In this document: piece after piece, positions 8,961 through 17,221 of the stretch
Position numbering within the stretch: the stretch's first letter is position 1
How the letters are laid out: the number at the start of each line of letters is the position of its first letter
Assembly (NCBI RefSeq): GCF_028401955.1
Contig: NZ_JAQOTJ010000002.1
Coordinates: 124,001-188,000 of the forward strand
From: Bacillus sp. BP-3
GTDB lineage: Bacteria; Bacillota; Bacilli; Bacillales; Bacillaceae_G
DNA length: 64,000 bases
Reading direction: 5' to 3'
The notes under the pieces: generated by a model
Database searches by the model: none
Seen by the model: the letters and a program-made list of their open reading frames with translations, nothing else
What the model was told of the DNA's origin: nothing
Program-made: the position numbers and the translations under genes

Positions 8961-9032
8961 ATGGTGGAAAGCTTAATATTGGTAGGATTTCTTTTTACGT
9001 TATATAAATTAGTTGATAAAAAAACAAACTAA
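8961..9032 (+). CDS. 23-residue predicted membrane peptide
   Basis: The ORF reads MVESLILVGFLFTLYKLVDK plus KTN. A single hydrophobic helix is followed by a basic tail, the usual form of small Bacillus membrane peptides. GGAAGGAGAGGG lies about 10 bases upstream. Its reality rests on this ribosome site and composition only. Confidence 0.45.
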   Translation: MVESLILVGFLFTLYKLVDKKTN

Positions 9033-9114
9033 TTATTTAAAACGATATATTGTTTCCTTTTTAAGGGCAAGATTTATTTGAGAGTGAAATGGATAATTTA
9101 AAGGAGGGATTTAA

Positions 9115-9348
9115 ATGGATGCAAGTAAAGAACGCATAAAATATGAGAAGATGTCAAAGAATTATGATCGTATTTATTTAGTTTCGTTTATCCAATTAAT
9201 TGTACTTGTTTATAGTAGTGTGATAATCATAGGAGCTACAGGAGGAAAATATGGAGTGTTTTTATTGTTAGCAATTTTACTTAACGCACGTATTATGAAA
9301 GAATTTCAAAAAAAGTATGAGCACTACTCTAATAAAGGGCGTATTTAA
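9115..9348 (+). CDS. Small two-helix membrane protein of unknown function
   Basis: 77 residues with AAAGGAGGGATTTAA directly before the ATG. A charged N-terminus (MDASKERIKYEKMSKNYDRI) leads into two hydrophobic helices (about 21-43 and 46-60) and a basic C-terminus (KEFQKKYEHYSNKGRI). No family was recognised. It stands in a cluster of small orphan genes between IS remnants. Confidence 0.7.
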   Translation: MDASKERIKYEKMSKNYDRIYLVSFIQLIVLVYSSVIIIGATGGKYGVFLLLAILLNARIMKEFQKKYEHYSNKGRI

Positions 9349-9585
9349 AATCATACATATCCTAAAAGGAACAACCTAGATGTACATTCAAAATATCCAT
9401 ATATTATCACCTATTAACTAGTAAAAGTAACTTTATATAAATAATTTTTAGCAATTTAGAAATAGAAACCGTACCTTATTAAAATGTTATTTCCGTTCCT
9501 ATAATGAATTATCCTTCTAGCATATTTATAAGATTTATATCATATATTAGGAGAAAGAATGTAAGTTAGAAAGGAGTCTTATAGA

Positions 9586-9816
9586 ATGAGTTATTCGGAA
9601 GGAAATGACTTGAGTGAACAACATATGGTAAGTGCACCCAATCCCTACGTATATCAGACATTACAATCAGTAATTGGTAAACATGTGGTTATTGAAACTG
9701 TAAGAGGTAATGTAAGAGGAAAGTTAAAAGATGTTAAACCAGATCATTTGCTCATTGAAGATACGGTGCCATATATTGTACGCATTCAACAAATTGTGTG
9801 GATTATGCCAAAATAA
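9586..9816 (+). CDS. DUF2642 / YuzF-like protein
   Basis: 76 residues with GAAAGGAGTC upstream. The core (LQSVIGKHVVIETVRGNVRG, then KLKDVKPDHLLIE) is a small Sm-like beta-barrel pattern typical of DUF2642 proteins such as B. subtilis YuzF, which in Bacillus are often linked to spore coat layers. The ending (VRIQQIVWIMPK) also fits. Spore association is inferred from relatives, not shown here. Confidence 0.8.
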   Translation: MSYSEGNDLSEQHMVSAPNPYVYQTLQSVIGKHVVIETVRGNVRGKLKDVKPDHLLIEDTVPYIVRIQQIVWIMPK

Positions 9817-9873
9817 TAATCAAATTACATCTAATCAGATTTATAAAAAATTAATGTCATAGTCCACCAAGTA

Positions 9874-9901
9874 AAAACACAGGGTTTTATCTCTGTGTTT
9901 C
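9874..9901 (-). terminator. Terminator overlapping the end of the 91-residue gene
   Basis: On the minus strand AAACACAGAG pairs with CCCTGTGTTT and is followed by T residues; the left arm lies in the last codons of the gene. Confidence 0.65.
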
Positions 9902-10162
9902 TTTAAATTTCCGTTTTTGAATATATGCTTGAGCATGAATAAGTTCTTCCTGAAGCTCTTTTAATTCTTTTGTAGATTCTGATTCAATAGCCATGTAAGT
10001 AGTAACTAAATTGATCATCATATCCATCTTCTCTACTATATTTTGAATGACTTGTTCAGATTGCTCTTTTTTAGGATGTTGTATTGCTATTAATACATTT
10101 TCTATATAATTGTTCTTTCTTTGCTGGATATCATAAATAAACTGTTTTGTGTTTGAGTTCAT
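9887..10162 (-). CDS. Small helical protein of unknown function
   Basis: 91 residues, wholly helical and charged (MNSNTKQFIYDIQQRKNNYI at the start; STKELKELQEELIHAQAYIQ near the end), likely a coiled coil. GGAGGAATAGCAA precedes the ATG. No signal peptide, membrane segment or known domain was seen. It is convergent with the DUF2642 gene. Confidence 0.65.
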   Translation of the reverse strand: MNSNTKQFIYDIQQRKNNYIENVLIAIQHPKKEQSEQVIQNIVEKMDMMINLVTTYMAIESESTKELKELQEELIHAQAYIQKRKFKETQR

Positions 10163-10344
10163 TTGCTATTCCTCCATTTTGAATATACTTCTATTCTATC
10201 ATATTCAAATGGGAAATATTAGATTATCCTGAATATACACCTGTCTCGCACATCTCCTCAAATATACAAACTAATCCCTTAACGTACAGGAATCGGTTGA
10301 AATGTGTCTGAACGTACAATTTTCTTTTTTTGATATGGTGACCC

Positions 10345-10362
10345 CATAGCCATCAACTTAAG
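10345..10362 (+). mobile_element. Solo IS231-like terminal inverted repeat
   Basis: CATAGCCATCAACTTAAG closely matches the IS231 end that I recall as CATGCCCATCAACTTAAG. No transposase or partner end lies nearby, so only a scar remains. The flank (GGTGACCCCAT) parallels the flank of the IS4-like end at 6972 (GGTACCCCAT). Confidence 0.55.
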
Positions 10363-10573
10363 AAATTAATTGTTCCCCAAAACGAAAAAAATTCCTAAAT
10401 TAATAAGGCTCTTTTTTATTTTAATGAAAGTAAACTTTTAAATATTAGTTTACTTTCAAATCCCTTTAAACATTGACTTCACACTAAATCTCCTAATATC
10501 TTCAAATTTAACAACGGAAGTATACATTAAAACTACTGTAAATAAAGAGATTAGAACATCCATGAACAAAAAG

Positions 10574-10603
10574 AAAAAAGCTAGCTTCATGCTAACTTTT
10601 TTA
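10574..10603 (-). terminator. GCTAGC-type terminator
   Basis: The minus strand carries AAAAAAGTTAGC paired with GCTAGCTTTTTT. It is downstream of the 10629-11015 gene. Similar hairpins end the genes at 23209 and 43411. Confidence 0.75.
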
Positions 10604-10628
10604 CATAATTCTCGTTAACGGAAGTTAA

Positions 10629-11015
10629 TTATATTTTTCTACGTACTAAATAAAAAGCTAAGGAACCCATAATAATAGGTGTAACCAAACTAGAAGAATA
10701 TGGATTTTTAAGAAGAAAGAGTATAAGTATATAGATAACAGCTAGTCCTATAAATACAGGAATTCCAAATCGAAACTCCCTACATTGTTTTATGTTCCTG
10801 TATAATACTTCTCCAATTAAGCAAGCTACAAGATCTAGTATACTACCATATATGATGAGAATTATAATGAATCCAAATATGGTAGGCAAATCCAAATCAT
10901 TTTGGTGAAAAGAAACAGGATCAAAAACATATGGCATCAATAACCATCCGATAATAAAAGTAAGCAGACTTATAGCATAACTAATTGAAAATTTTCCTAA
11001 CGTAATCATCCTCAC
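10629..11015 (-). CDS. Four-helix membrane protein, paralogue of the protein at 50840
   Basis: About 126-128 residues with four hydrophobic helices. The segment IFGFIIILIIYGSILDLVAC followed by LIGEVLYRN aligns with IFEFTMAIIIFGAPMVLVGC plus IIGELLYRY of the protein at 50840-51244. Both are about 130 residues, so they are paralogues. GTG 11015 and ATG 11009 are both possible starts; no strong ribosome site decides between them. No known domain was recognised. It is followed by a terminator. Confidence 0.7.
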   Translation of the reverse strand: MRMITLGKFSISYAISLLTFIIGWLLMPYVFDPVSFHQNDLDLPTIFGFIIILIIYGSILDLVACLIGEVLYRNIKQCREFRFGIPVFIGLAVIYILILFLLKNPYSSSLVTPIIMGSLAFYLVRRKI

Positions 11016-11120
11016 AATTTTCTAATATTATCTTCATTGTATGACAGTTATCAATAAGTAAGATAGATAAAATGTGAAATAAATACAGTATACATATGAG
11101 GTTGACATAACGTCTCATTA

Positions 11121-11303
11121 TCAGCAGTAATCAAATCTCAAGAATCCATTCATACCAAGAGTTTGCCAGCCTTCCGTTCCCTCCGCTGTATACGGGGTTT
11201 CATACATCCCAGTCACAACAGTATTTGGCAGTTCAAACCGTTCTCGTAGCCTGTATAAAATCCGCTTTTTGCCGCCAGTACTTGAAAAATATAAAAATAA
11301 CAA
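11121..11303 (-). pseudogene. C-terminal fragment of an unknown protein next to the IS3 element
   Basis: The ORF has a hydrophobic start with no ribosome site, then protein-like text: KRILYRLRERFELPNTVVTG, MYETPYTAEGTEGWQTLGMN, and GFLRFDYC at the stop. The composition is that of a folded protein, and only its last 50 or so residues remain. The neighbouring IS3-family element, 165 bp away, may have caused or followed the loss. The family is not recognised. Confidence 0.45.
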
Positions 11304-11488
11304 ATTGGGTTGTGGGAATACCTAAATTATAGTTTTAAGATGAGTGTTTGGTATTAAAATTGATAAGATTATATTTTTATATTCAATCAATGCAACGTTT
11401 TATGTTTTGTTTGTTTTATATAATAATTGTTTTATATGTTTTAAATGTTTGGATTTGAGTCAATATTTTGGACACAAAAAAGTTAAAT

Positions 11489-12307
11489 CTAAGCTACTTT
11501 TTTAGCTAGATTTTCTATTGCTTGGGGAGTTTTATAATCAATGCTACTATGAATCCTTTTGCGGTTATACCATCCCTCGATGTATTGAAATAATGCTAAG
11601 TTTGCTTGTTCAAATGTGACATATTTTGTACGATATACTTCTTCTTTCTTTAAAGTGGCATGAAACGACTCCATACAAGCATTATCATATGGACACCCTT
11701 TTTTGCTGAAAGAGGGGTTGATTTTATAATTCGCGAGTATCGTTTGGAGTTCTTTACTTGTATATTGTGTTCCTAAGTCAGTATGTAGAATGAGACCCTC
11801 TGGTGGTTTCTGTGTATAGTAAGCGTTTTCTAACGCTTTTACCACAAGATTCGTTGTCATATTTCGTGAAAATGAATATCCAACAATTTTTTTAGAATAC
11901 AAATCCATGACAGATGCAAGGTAACACCAACCATCTTTTTGCGTGTGAATATAGGTAATATCCGCTATCCACTTTTCATTAATTGTCGTTGTAGAGAAGT
12001 CCTGTTCTAATAGATTTGTCCGTTCTTCTACATTTGATTTTGATGAATGTGGTTTGTATTTCTTTAAGATAACGGAACGAATATCTTCTTTTTTCATGAG
12101 CCGCTGTACACGCTTTATACTTACTTGTAATCCTTGTTCCAATAGTATTTGATGAATCTTGGGCGCACCGTAACGCTCTCCACTGTCTTGATGAATTTGT
12201 ATAATTTTTGGGGTTAATTCTTCATTTTCACGACTACGCTTTGACTCTGTTTTGTGCTGAGATTGGTAGTAAGAACTTCTCGCTATACCGAGAGTTTGGC
12301 ACATCAT
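11489..12307 (-). CDS. IS3-family transposase OrfB (DDE integrase)
   Basis: 272 residues from the internal ATG at 12307. An HTH_21-type region (SRENEELTPKIIQIHQDSGE, RYGAPKIHQILLEQG) precedes the rve integrase core. The DDE triad is visible as D in WIADITYIH, D in ILHTDLGTQY and E in NACMESFHATLKKEE. The frame is open upstream of the ATG to the slippery site, so the working enzyme is probably the OrfAB fusion made by -1 frameshifting. It catalyses cut-out and insertion of the element. Confidence 0.93.
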   Translation of the reverse strand: MMCQTLGIARSSYYQSQHKTESKRSRENEELTPKIIQIHQDSGERYGAPKIHQILLEQGLQVSIKRVQRLMKKEDIRSVILKKYKPHSSKSNVEERTNLLEQDFSTTTINEKWIADITYIHTQKDGWCYLASVMDLYSKKIVGYSFSRNMTTNLVVKALENAYYTQKPPEGLILHTDLGTQYTSKELQTILANYKINPSFSKKGCPYDNACMESFHATLKKEEVYRTKYVTFEQANLALFQYIEGWYNRKRIHSSIDYKTPQAIENLAKKVA

Positions 12308-12363
12308 ATGAACAGAGTGCGTTTCTTTTTGCCAATCGATACATTGGTGTAATTCTGTATCTT

Positions 12364-12630
12364 TTATTTTCTCCCGAATATGGCCATAGCCTTTTTTAAT
12401 ATTTTATTTTCTTCTTTTAGACGAAGCATTTCTTTTTTCATTCGTTTTAGATCTTCTAGCGTCATTTCATCCTCATCAACTGATGCGATAGGAGAATATA
12501 TTTTAATCCATTTATAAACGGTTACTTCTGATATGCCATACTCGCTGCTTAATTGTTTGACAGGTTGTCCTGAACGATATAATTCAACCACCATTTTTAA
12601 AAATTCTTCATTAAATTTCTTATTTGTCAT
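12364..12630 (-). CDS. IS3-family transposase OrfA (helix-turn-helix)
   Basis: 88 residues: a winged-helix/HTH segment (LSSEYGISEVTVYKWIKIYS) and a C-terminal leucine-zipper helix (LEDLKRMKKEMLRLKEENKI). It binds the IS ends and supplies the N-terminus of the OrfAB fusion. GGAGGAAGTGTCCGT lies before the ATG. A slippery heptamer sits near its 3' end. Confidence 0.92.
   Translation of the reverse strand: MTNKKFNEEFLKMVVELYRSGQPVKQLSSEYGISEVTVYKWIKIYSPIASVDEDEMTLEDLKRMKKEMLRLKEENKILKKAMAIFGRK
12391..12397 (-). promoter_or_regulatory. Programmed -1 frameshift site A_AAA_AAG
   Basis: On the minus strand the orfA frame reads TTA AAA AAG GCT. A slip of one base back gives AAA AAA GGC TAT GGC and continues without a stop into orfB. 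This is the canonical IS150-type signal. Confidence 0.85.
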
Positions 12631-12832
12631 ACGGACACTTCCTCCTTGAAACCCATTGTAAGGACTTAACTAAGTTGTGTCCATATGACTATACTAACTC
12701 TATCATTTTGGCAGTTTTGTACGTTAAGGACTACAAAAACTTATTGTGACAGCATTTTTAAAGAATAAATATATGTATGACTATAGCTAGAAAACGTTGA
12801 TGTCATTGAGTTTTTATGATTTGTTCACAAAT

Positions 12833-12876
12833 ATAAAACAATTTAATATGCAATATTGCATATTAAATTGTTTTAT
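12833..12876. promoter_or_regulatory. Perfect 44-bp palindrome containing a PlcR box
   Basis: The sequence is perfectly self-complementary about the centre 12854/12855. Its middle 16 bases (12847-12862, TATGCAATATTGCATA) match the PlcR consensus TATGNANNNNTNCATA exactly. It lies 66 bp upstream of the collagenase start. Confidence 0.88.
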
Positions 12877-12927
12877 GGGAATAACGTGCTATTCTTTTGG
12901 ATGGATTATAGAAACGGAGGAAATGTT

Positions 12928-15822
12928 ATGAACAAGAAATCAAAATTTACCCAAATGATGCTTGGTATTAGTACAGTGGCCTTATCATTTGGAAGTATTC
13001 AAACACAAGTATCAGCGGAAGAAAACACACCTTATAATGTGTTGCAAAAGAAACCAATTGGGATAGAAACTTCAACAGATGAACTTGCACACTCTACAAA
13101 GGCAGACGAAACATTGTCTTATGAAGAACGTTTAAAAGTGAACGATTTTTCACAACGTCCAGCTCCAATCGTGAAACGAGCAGTGGCAAAACAATTTCAG
13201 CAAAAGTATTCTGTGGCAGAGCTGAATAGAATGAGTGATGCCGAATTAATTGATACATTGGCAAATGTTGGTTGGGATCAAATCGCAGATTTATCTCAGT
13301 TTAATGAAGAAACAAAAGCGTTTTATCAAAATAAAGGGCGAATCCAGGTTATTATTGATGAATTAGGTCGCCGTGGAAGAACATTTACAAAAGATGATAC
13401 AAAAGGGATTGAAACGTTTGTTGAAGTATTATATTGCGGCTTTTATTTAGGCTTTAATAATAAAGAGTTAAACTATTTAAATGAGCGAAGCTTCCAGGAT
13501 AAATGTTTACCTGCATTAAAAGAAATTGGAAGAAATCCGAATTTTAAACTTGGTACAGATAAACAGGATAAAGTGGTATCTGCATATGGTAAATTAATTA
13601 GAAATGCTTCTTGTGATGCTGAAACGGTTCAATATGCAGGGAACATTTTAAAACAATATAACGATAATATTTCTACATATGTAAGTGACAGGAATAAAGG
13701 GGACGCCTTGTATAATCTTATTCAAGGGATTGATGATGATATACAGTTTACAAAGAAAAAAGCGGAAGAAACAATATGGTATGGGAAAATTGATGGTTTC
13801 ATAAATGAAATTAGTCGACTGGCTCTTCTAAGAAATGTAACAACAGAAAATAGCTGGTTAATTAATAATGGTGTGTATTATACTGGTCGTTTAGGGAATT
13901 TCCATAGTAATCCAAATAAACCTTTAGAAGTGCTTACACAAGCAATGCGTATGTACCCGCGTTTTAGTGAAGCTTATTTTAATGCTGTAGAGCAAATTTC
14001 AACAAACTATGGTGGAAAAGATTATAACGGAAATACAGTAGATTTAAAGAAAATACGTGAAGAAGGTCAAAAGCAGTACTTACCAAAAACGTATACATTT
14101 GATGACGGTGCTATTGTCTTTAAAACAGGAGATAAAGTAACAGAAGAAAAGGTTAAGAGACTATATTGGGCTGCTAAAGAAGTAAAAGCGCAATATCATC
14201 GTGTAATTGGAAACGATGCAGCGTTAGAATCAGGGAAAGCTGATGATGTACTGACAATCGTAATTTATAATGATCCAGATGAATATAAACGAAATAGCCA
14301 ACTATATGGATATGATACGAATAATGGTGGAATTTACATTGAAGGCGTCGGAACATTCTTTACATATGAACGTACACCGCAGCAGAGTAGATATACTTTA
14401 GAAGAATTGTTCCGTCATGAGTTTACACACTATTTACAGGCAAGATACGAAGTTCCAGGATCATGGGGACAAGGAGAATTATATCGAAATGAACGCATGA
14501 CTTGGTTTGATGAAGGAAATGCTGAATTTTTTGCGGGATCTACTCGTACGAATAATGTTGTTCCGCGCCAAAGTATAATTGGAGGATTATCATCTGATCC
14601 TGCGAAACGCTATACAGCAGAACGAACATTATTTTCGAAATATGGACAAGGAGAAGGAAACGAAAAATGGGACTTTTATAATTATTCTTTTGCCCTGCAG
14701 TCTTACTTATATACTCATCAATTTGAAACGTTCGATAAGATTCAAGATTTAATTCGTGCAAATGATGTGAAGGGTTATGATGCATATCGTGAAGCTTTAA
14801 GTAAGGATCCAAATTTAAATAAAGGATACCAAGACTATATGAAGCAGTTAATTGATAATCAGGGTACATATAATACCCCGCAAGTATCAGATGATTATTT
14901 AGCTGAGCATGCACCAAAGCCACTAGCGGATGTAAAGAAAGACATTACAGATGTAGCAAAGATAAAAGATGTAACAATGACAAAGCATAAGTCTCAATTC
15001 TTTGATACATTCACATTAGAAGGAACATATACAGGCGGCGTAACAAAAGGAGAATCTGAGGATTGGAAAGCGATGAGCAAGCAAATCAACCAATCTTTAG
15101 AGCAGTTGGCGCAAAAAGAATGGAGCGGCTACAAAACAGTTACAGCGTATTTTGTCAATTATCGTGTGAATGCGAAAAATCAATTTGAATACGATGTTGT
15201 ATTCCATGGCGTTGCAACGGGAGAAGAAGAAAAACAGACGATTAAAGTAAATATGAATGGACCATACAATGAGACATTAAATGAAAAAGTTCAGTTTCAT
15301 AGCGATGGTACAGAGAGCACAGGTGGAAAAATTGTTTCGTATCTTTGGGATTTTGGCGATGGTACAACAAGTACAGAAGCAAATCCTACCCATGTATATG
15401 GAAAAGAAGGAACATATAATGCAAAGCTAACAGTGAAAGATAATAAAGGAAAAGTAGGACGTGGGCAAACAACGGTTACCGTAAAACAGGACGAGCCGGC
15501 AGGCCATAACTATCAAGAGGCAAAGGTACTTAGTTTTAATAAGCTTTCAAAAGGAAATATGGATCGACCTAATATGGCGTATATGTACACATTCAATGTC
15601 ACGTCTCCAAAAGAAGTGGATATTTCTTTTATAGATGAACAGGGAATTGGGATAAACTGGGATGTATATCACGAATCAGATCTAGGAAATCCTGTCATCA
15701 CGGGCCAAGCGGATGGAAATAATATAAAAGGGAAATTTGAAGCGAAACCTGGGAAGTATTACATAGTTGCATTTTTTGATAAGGAAAATGCAAAAGGGAC
15801 ATATTCATTATTGGTAAAATAA
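12928..15822 (+). CDS. colA: Secreted collagenase, peptidase family M9
   Basis: 964 residues. The ATG at 12928 follows ACGGAGG; the open frame reaches back to 12856 without a ribosome site. A Sec signal peptide (to about residue 30, VSAEE) is followed by the M9N activator region and the peptidase domain with the zinc site HEFTH at residues 497-501 and the downstream ligand region WFDEGNAEFFAGS. A PKD domain begins near residue 773 (YLWDFGDGTTSTEANPTHVY) and a pre-peptidase C-terminal domain ends the protein. This is the standard ColA layout in the B. cereus group; it degrades native collagen outside the cell. The PlcR box upstream indicates quorum-controlled expression. The paralogue name (colA or another) is uncertain. 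Confidence 0.95.
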   Translation: MNKKSKFTQMMLGISTVALSFGSIQTQVSAEENTPYNVLQKKPIGIETSTDELAHSTKADETLSYEERLKVNDFSQRPAPIVKRAVAKQFQQKYSVAELNRMSDAELIDTLANVGWDQIADLSQFNEETKAFYQNKGRIQVIIDELGRRGRTFTKDDTKGIETFVEVLYCGFYLGFNNKELNYLNERSFQDKCLPALKEIGRNPNFKLGTDKQDKVVSAYGKLIRNASCDAETVQYAGNILKQYNDNISTYVSDRNKGDALYNLIQGIDDDIQFTKKKAEETIWYGKIDGFINEISRLALLRNVTTENSWLINNGVYYTGRLGNFHSNPNKPLEVLTQAMRMYPRFSEAYFNAVEQISTNYGGKDYNGNTVDLKKIREEGQKQYLPKTYTFDDGAIVFKTGDKVTEEKVKRLYWAAKEVKAQYHRVIGNDAALESGKADDVLTIVIYNDPDEYKRNSQLYGYDTNNGGIYIEGVGTFFTYERTPQQSRYTLEELFRHEFTHYLQARYEVPGSWGQGELYRNERMTWFDEGNAEFFAGSTRTNNVVPRQSIIGGLSSDPAKRYTAERTLFSKYGQGEGNEKWDFYNYSFALQSYLYTHQFETFDKIQDLIRANDVKGYDAYREALSKDPNLNKGYQDYMKQLIDNQGTYNTPQVSDDYLAEHAPKPLADVKKDITDVAKIKDVTMTKHKSQFFDTFTLEGTYTGGVTKGESEDWKAMSKQINQSLEQLAQKEWSGYKTVTAYFVNYRVNAKNQFEYDVVFHGVATGEEEKQTIKVNMNGPYNETLNEKVQFHSDGTESTGGKIVSYLWDFGDGTTSTEANPTHVYGKEGTYNAKLTVKDNKGKVGRGQTTVTVKQDEPAGHNYQEAKVLSFNKLSKGNMDRPNMAYMYTFNVTSPKEVDISFIDEQGIGINWDVYHESDLGNPVITGQADGNNIKGKFEAKPGKYYIVAFFDKENAKGTYSLLVK

Positions 15823-15894
15823 AACGATTTCCGATGTATATGTAACTTTATTTTTGTAGAAAAGATATACAATTTTTGAATTTATATTTACAGC

Positions 15895-15930
15895 AATAAG
15901 CACTTGAGAAATAGATCTCAAGTGCTTATT
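15895..15930. terminator. Bidirectional terminator, identical to that at 21668
   Basis: A perfect 15-bp stem (AATAAGCACTTGAGA with its complement) around AATAGA. It serves both the collagenase and the convergent 15934 gene. All 36 bases recur at 21668-21703. Confidence 0.9.
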
Positions 15931-15933
15931 ACA

Positions 15934-16305
15934 TTATTTACTCTCTTTTGTTCTTTTAGGAATAAAACTAGAAAGAAAAATGGCAACAATTATTGCTAGA
16001 CTGAAGTTTTCAGTAGTATCAACCTCTAAACCGTTTTTCCATTGATATATAAAGGATAGCAATATTAAAAGTATAGCAATTCCAGCCGTATATCTTACTA
16101 CGTTTCGCTCTCTTTTTCTTTTAGGCATAAAACTAAAAAGGAAAATGATAACAGCGAATGAGAGACCAAAGTTTTCAGTACTATCAATCTCTAAACCGTT
16201 TTTCCATTGGTATATAAAGGATAGCGATATTAAAAGTATAGCGATTCCAGCCGTATATCTTGCTATTTTTTTCTTATTTCCCGCTTCGTTTCTTTCTGTA
16301 TTCAT
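15934..16305 (-). CDS. Membrane protein formed by tandem duplication
   Basis: 123 residues made of two near-identical halves. RYTAGIAILLISLSFIYQWK and RYTAGIAILLILLSFIYQWK are each followed by NGLE(I/V)D(S/T)TENF, a second hydrophobic helix and PKR(K/T). Each unit has two helices, so there are four in all. The duplication is visible in the DNA (about 15,960-16,110 against 16,125-16,270) with few changes and is therefore recent. AAAGAGGGATAAAT precedes the ATG. It starts 15 bases after the 16321-16959 gene and is probably cotranscribed with it. Function is unknown. Confidence 0.75.
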   Translation of the reverse strand: MNTERNEAGNKKKIARYTAGIAILLISLSFIYQWKNGLEIDSTENFGLSFAVIIFLFSFMPKRKRERNVVRYTAGIAILLILLSFIYQWKNGLEVDTTENFSLAIIVAIFLSSFIPKRTKESK

Positions 16306-16320
16306 ATTTATCCCTCTTTC

Positions 16321-16959
16321 TTATTTATAATGTAATGCTGTCTGTTTAATCCACTGTAAGACTATTAAAGGCATCATGATTTTTTTGAAATCAAATGACA
16401 ACTGAATTTGTTCTTTTAACTCTCCGTGTATATGCAATTTCTTTTGTAAGGCTAACATACATTCTATAATTTGTTCTTTTAACCTTTGATACATAAATTC
16501 TTTTGAATGCTGGATACTTTCGTTTTGGTTTATCATATATCCGATAGCTACTGGTCCTTTTTGTTTGCCTATTTTCGGCCGTAATTCTTGAATATTGATA
16601 TCTTTTAAATGAACAAAATAATCATGATAAAAGTCAATTGAATACGCACCTGGTATCGATATACCAGTTACAACATTTGACTCAAAAACAAATAGAATAG
16701 GTACTAAAGCTGTAAATGTTTGGTCGTGAAATGCTTCGTAAAGAATTTGAGCTAACGTATTCATATGAATCAATGGCTTAACTAGACTACTCATTTCTTT
16801 TTGTGATGCTTGTTTACGCAATGGGTGTTTATAAACATGATATGGCAATATTTCACGTTCATTTGAAAGGATTTTTAAATATTGATTATCGCCTTTACTT
16901 TGATTCAAATGATAGTTTATATTGTCTATCATATTTCTAGAACACTTTGTCTCTAGCAT
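16321..16959 (-). CDS. Conserved protein of unknown function
   Basis: 212 residues. The ATG at 16959 is chosen because AAGGAGGTGG lies 8 bases upstream. No signal peptide or membrane helix is obvious. Visible segments include FTALVPILFVFESNVVTGIS, IPGAYSIDFYHDYFVHL and a C-terminal FDFKKIMMPLIVLQWIKQTA. It is first in a two-gene operon with the duplicated membrane protein. No family is recognised. Confidence 0.65.
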   Translation of the reverse strand: MLETKCSRNMIDNINYHLNQSKGDNQYLKILSNEREILPYHVYKHPLRKQASQKEMSSLVKPLIHMNTLAQILYEAFHDQTFTALVPILFVFESNVVTGISIPGAYSIDFYHDYFVHLKDINIQELRPKIGKQKGPVAIGYMINQNESIQHSKEFMYQRLKEQIIECMLALQKKLHIHGELKEQIQLSFDFKKIMMPLIVLQWIKQTALHYK

Positions 16960-17195
16960 CAGAATAACCACCTCCTTGCTGTTTGACTTTCTGTACTTAA
17001 AATATACGTGTTCATTTATGTTAATAACAATTAGTAAAATTTCATTAAAATTTTGGTGAATTATTACGTATTTTAAACTGGATATTTTACTTAATTTGAA
17101 ATATTAGGAAATGTTTAATCTCCTTAGTCTGCATATTCGAAGAAAGTAATGCATTTGTATGGAAGCATTCTGGCGTGGATGAATACATAAGAAAT

Positions 17196-17221
17196 CCCAC
17201 TTAAAGCTACGTTTAAGTGGG
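17196..17221 (-). terminator. Terminator overlapping the regulator stop codon
   Basis: A 10-bp perfect stem (CCCACTTAAA with TTTAAGTGGG) includes the last codons and stop of the regulator gene. It would end transcription at once and leaves no room for a cotranscribed signal peptide gene. Confidence 0.8.

Larger units (their letters stand above)
10163..10628. other. Gap with IS231-like end and terminator
   Basis: Holds a lone IS231-like terminal repeat (10345-10362), the motif CCTTAACGTAC near 10276, and a terminator (10574-10603) for the membrane protein gene to the right. No gene is seen. Confidence 0.6.
11469..12683 (-). mobile_element. Complete IS3-family (IS150-type) insertion sequence
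   Basis: About 1215 bp bounded by imperfect 18-bp inverted repeats: TGGACACAAAAAAGTTAA at 11469 and, reversed, TGGACACAACTTAGTTAA at 12666-12683 (15 of 18 match). It holds orfA and orfB in the usual overlapping arrangement. A clear target duplication was not seen; the flanks are TTT and TAT. It lies about 150 bp upstream of the collagenase palindrome. Both ORFs look intact, so the element may be active. Confidence 0.9.

Noticed and set aside
17100-17180. 33-codon minus-strand ORF downstream of the RNPP regulator as a signal-peptide gene
   Set aside because: It lies beyond a strong terminator, has no ribosome site and no secretion signal.
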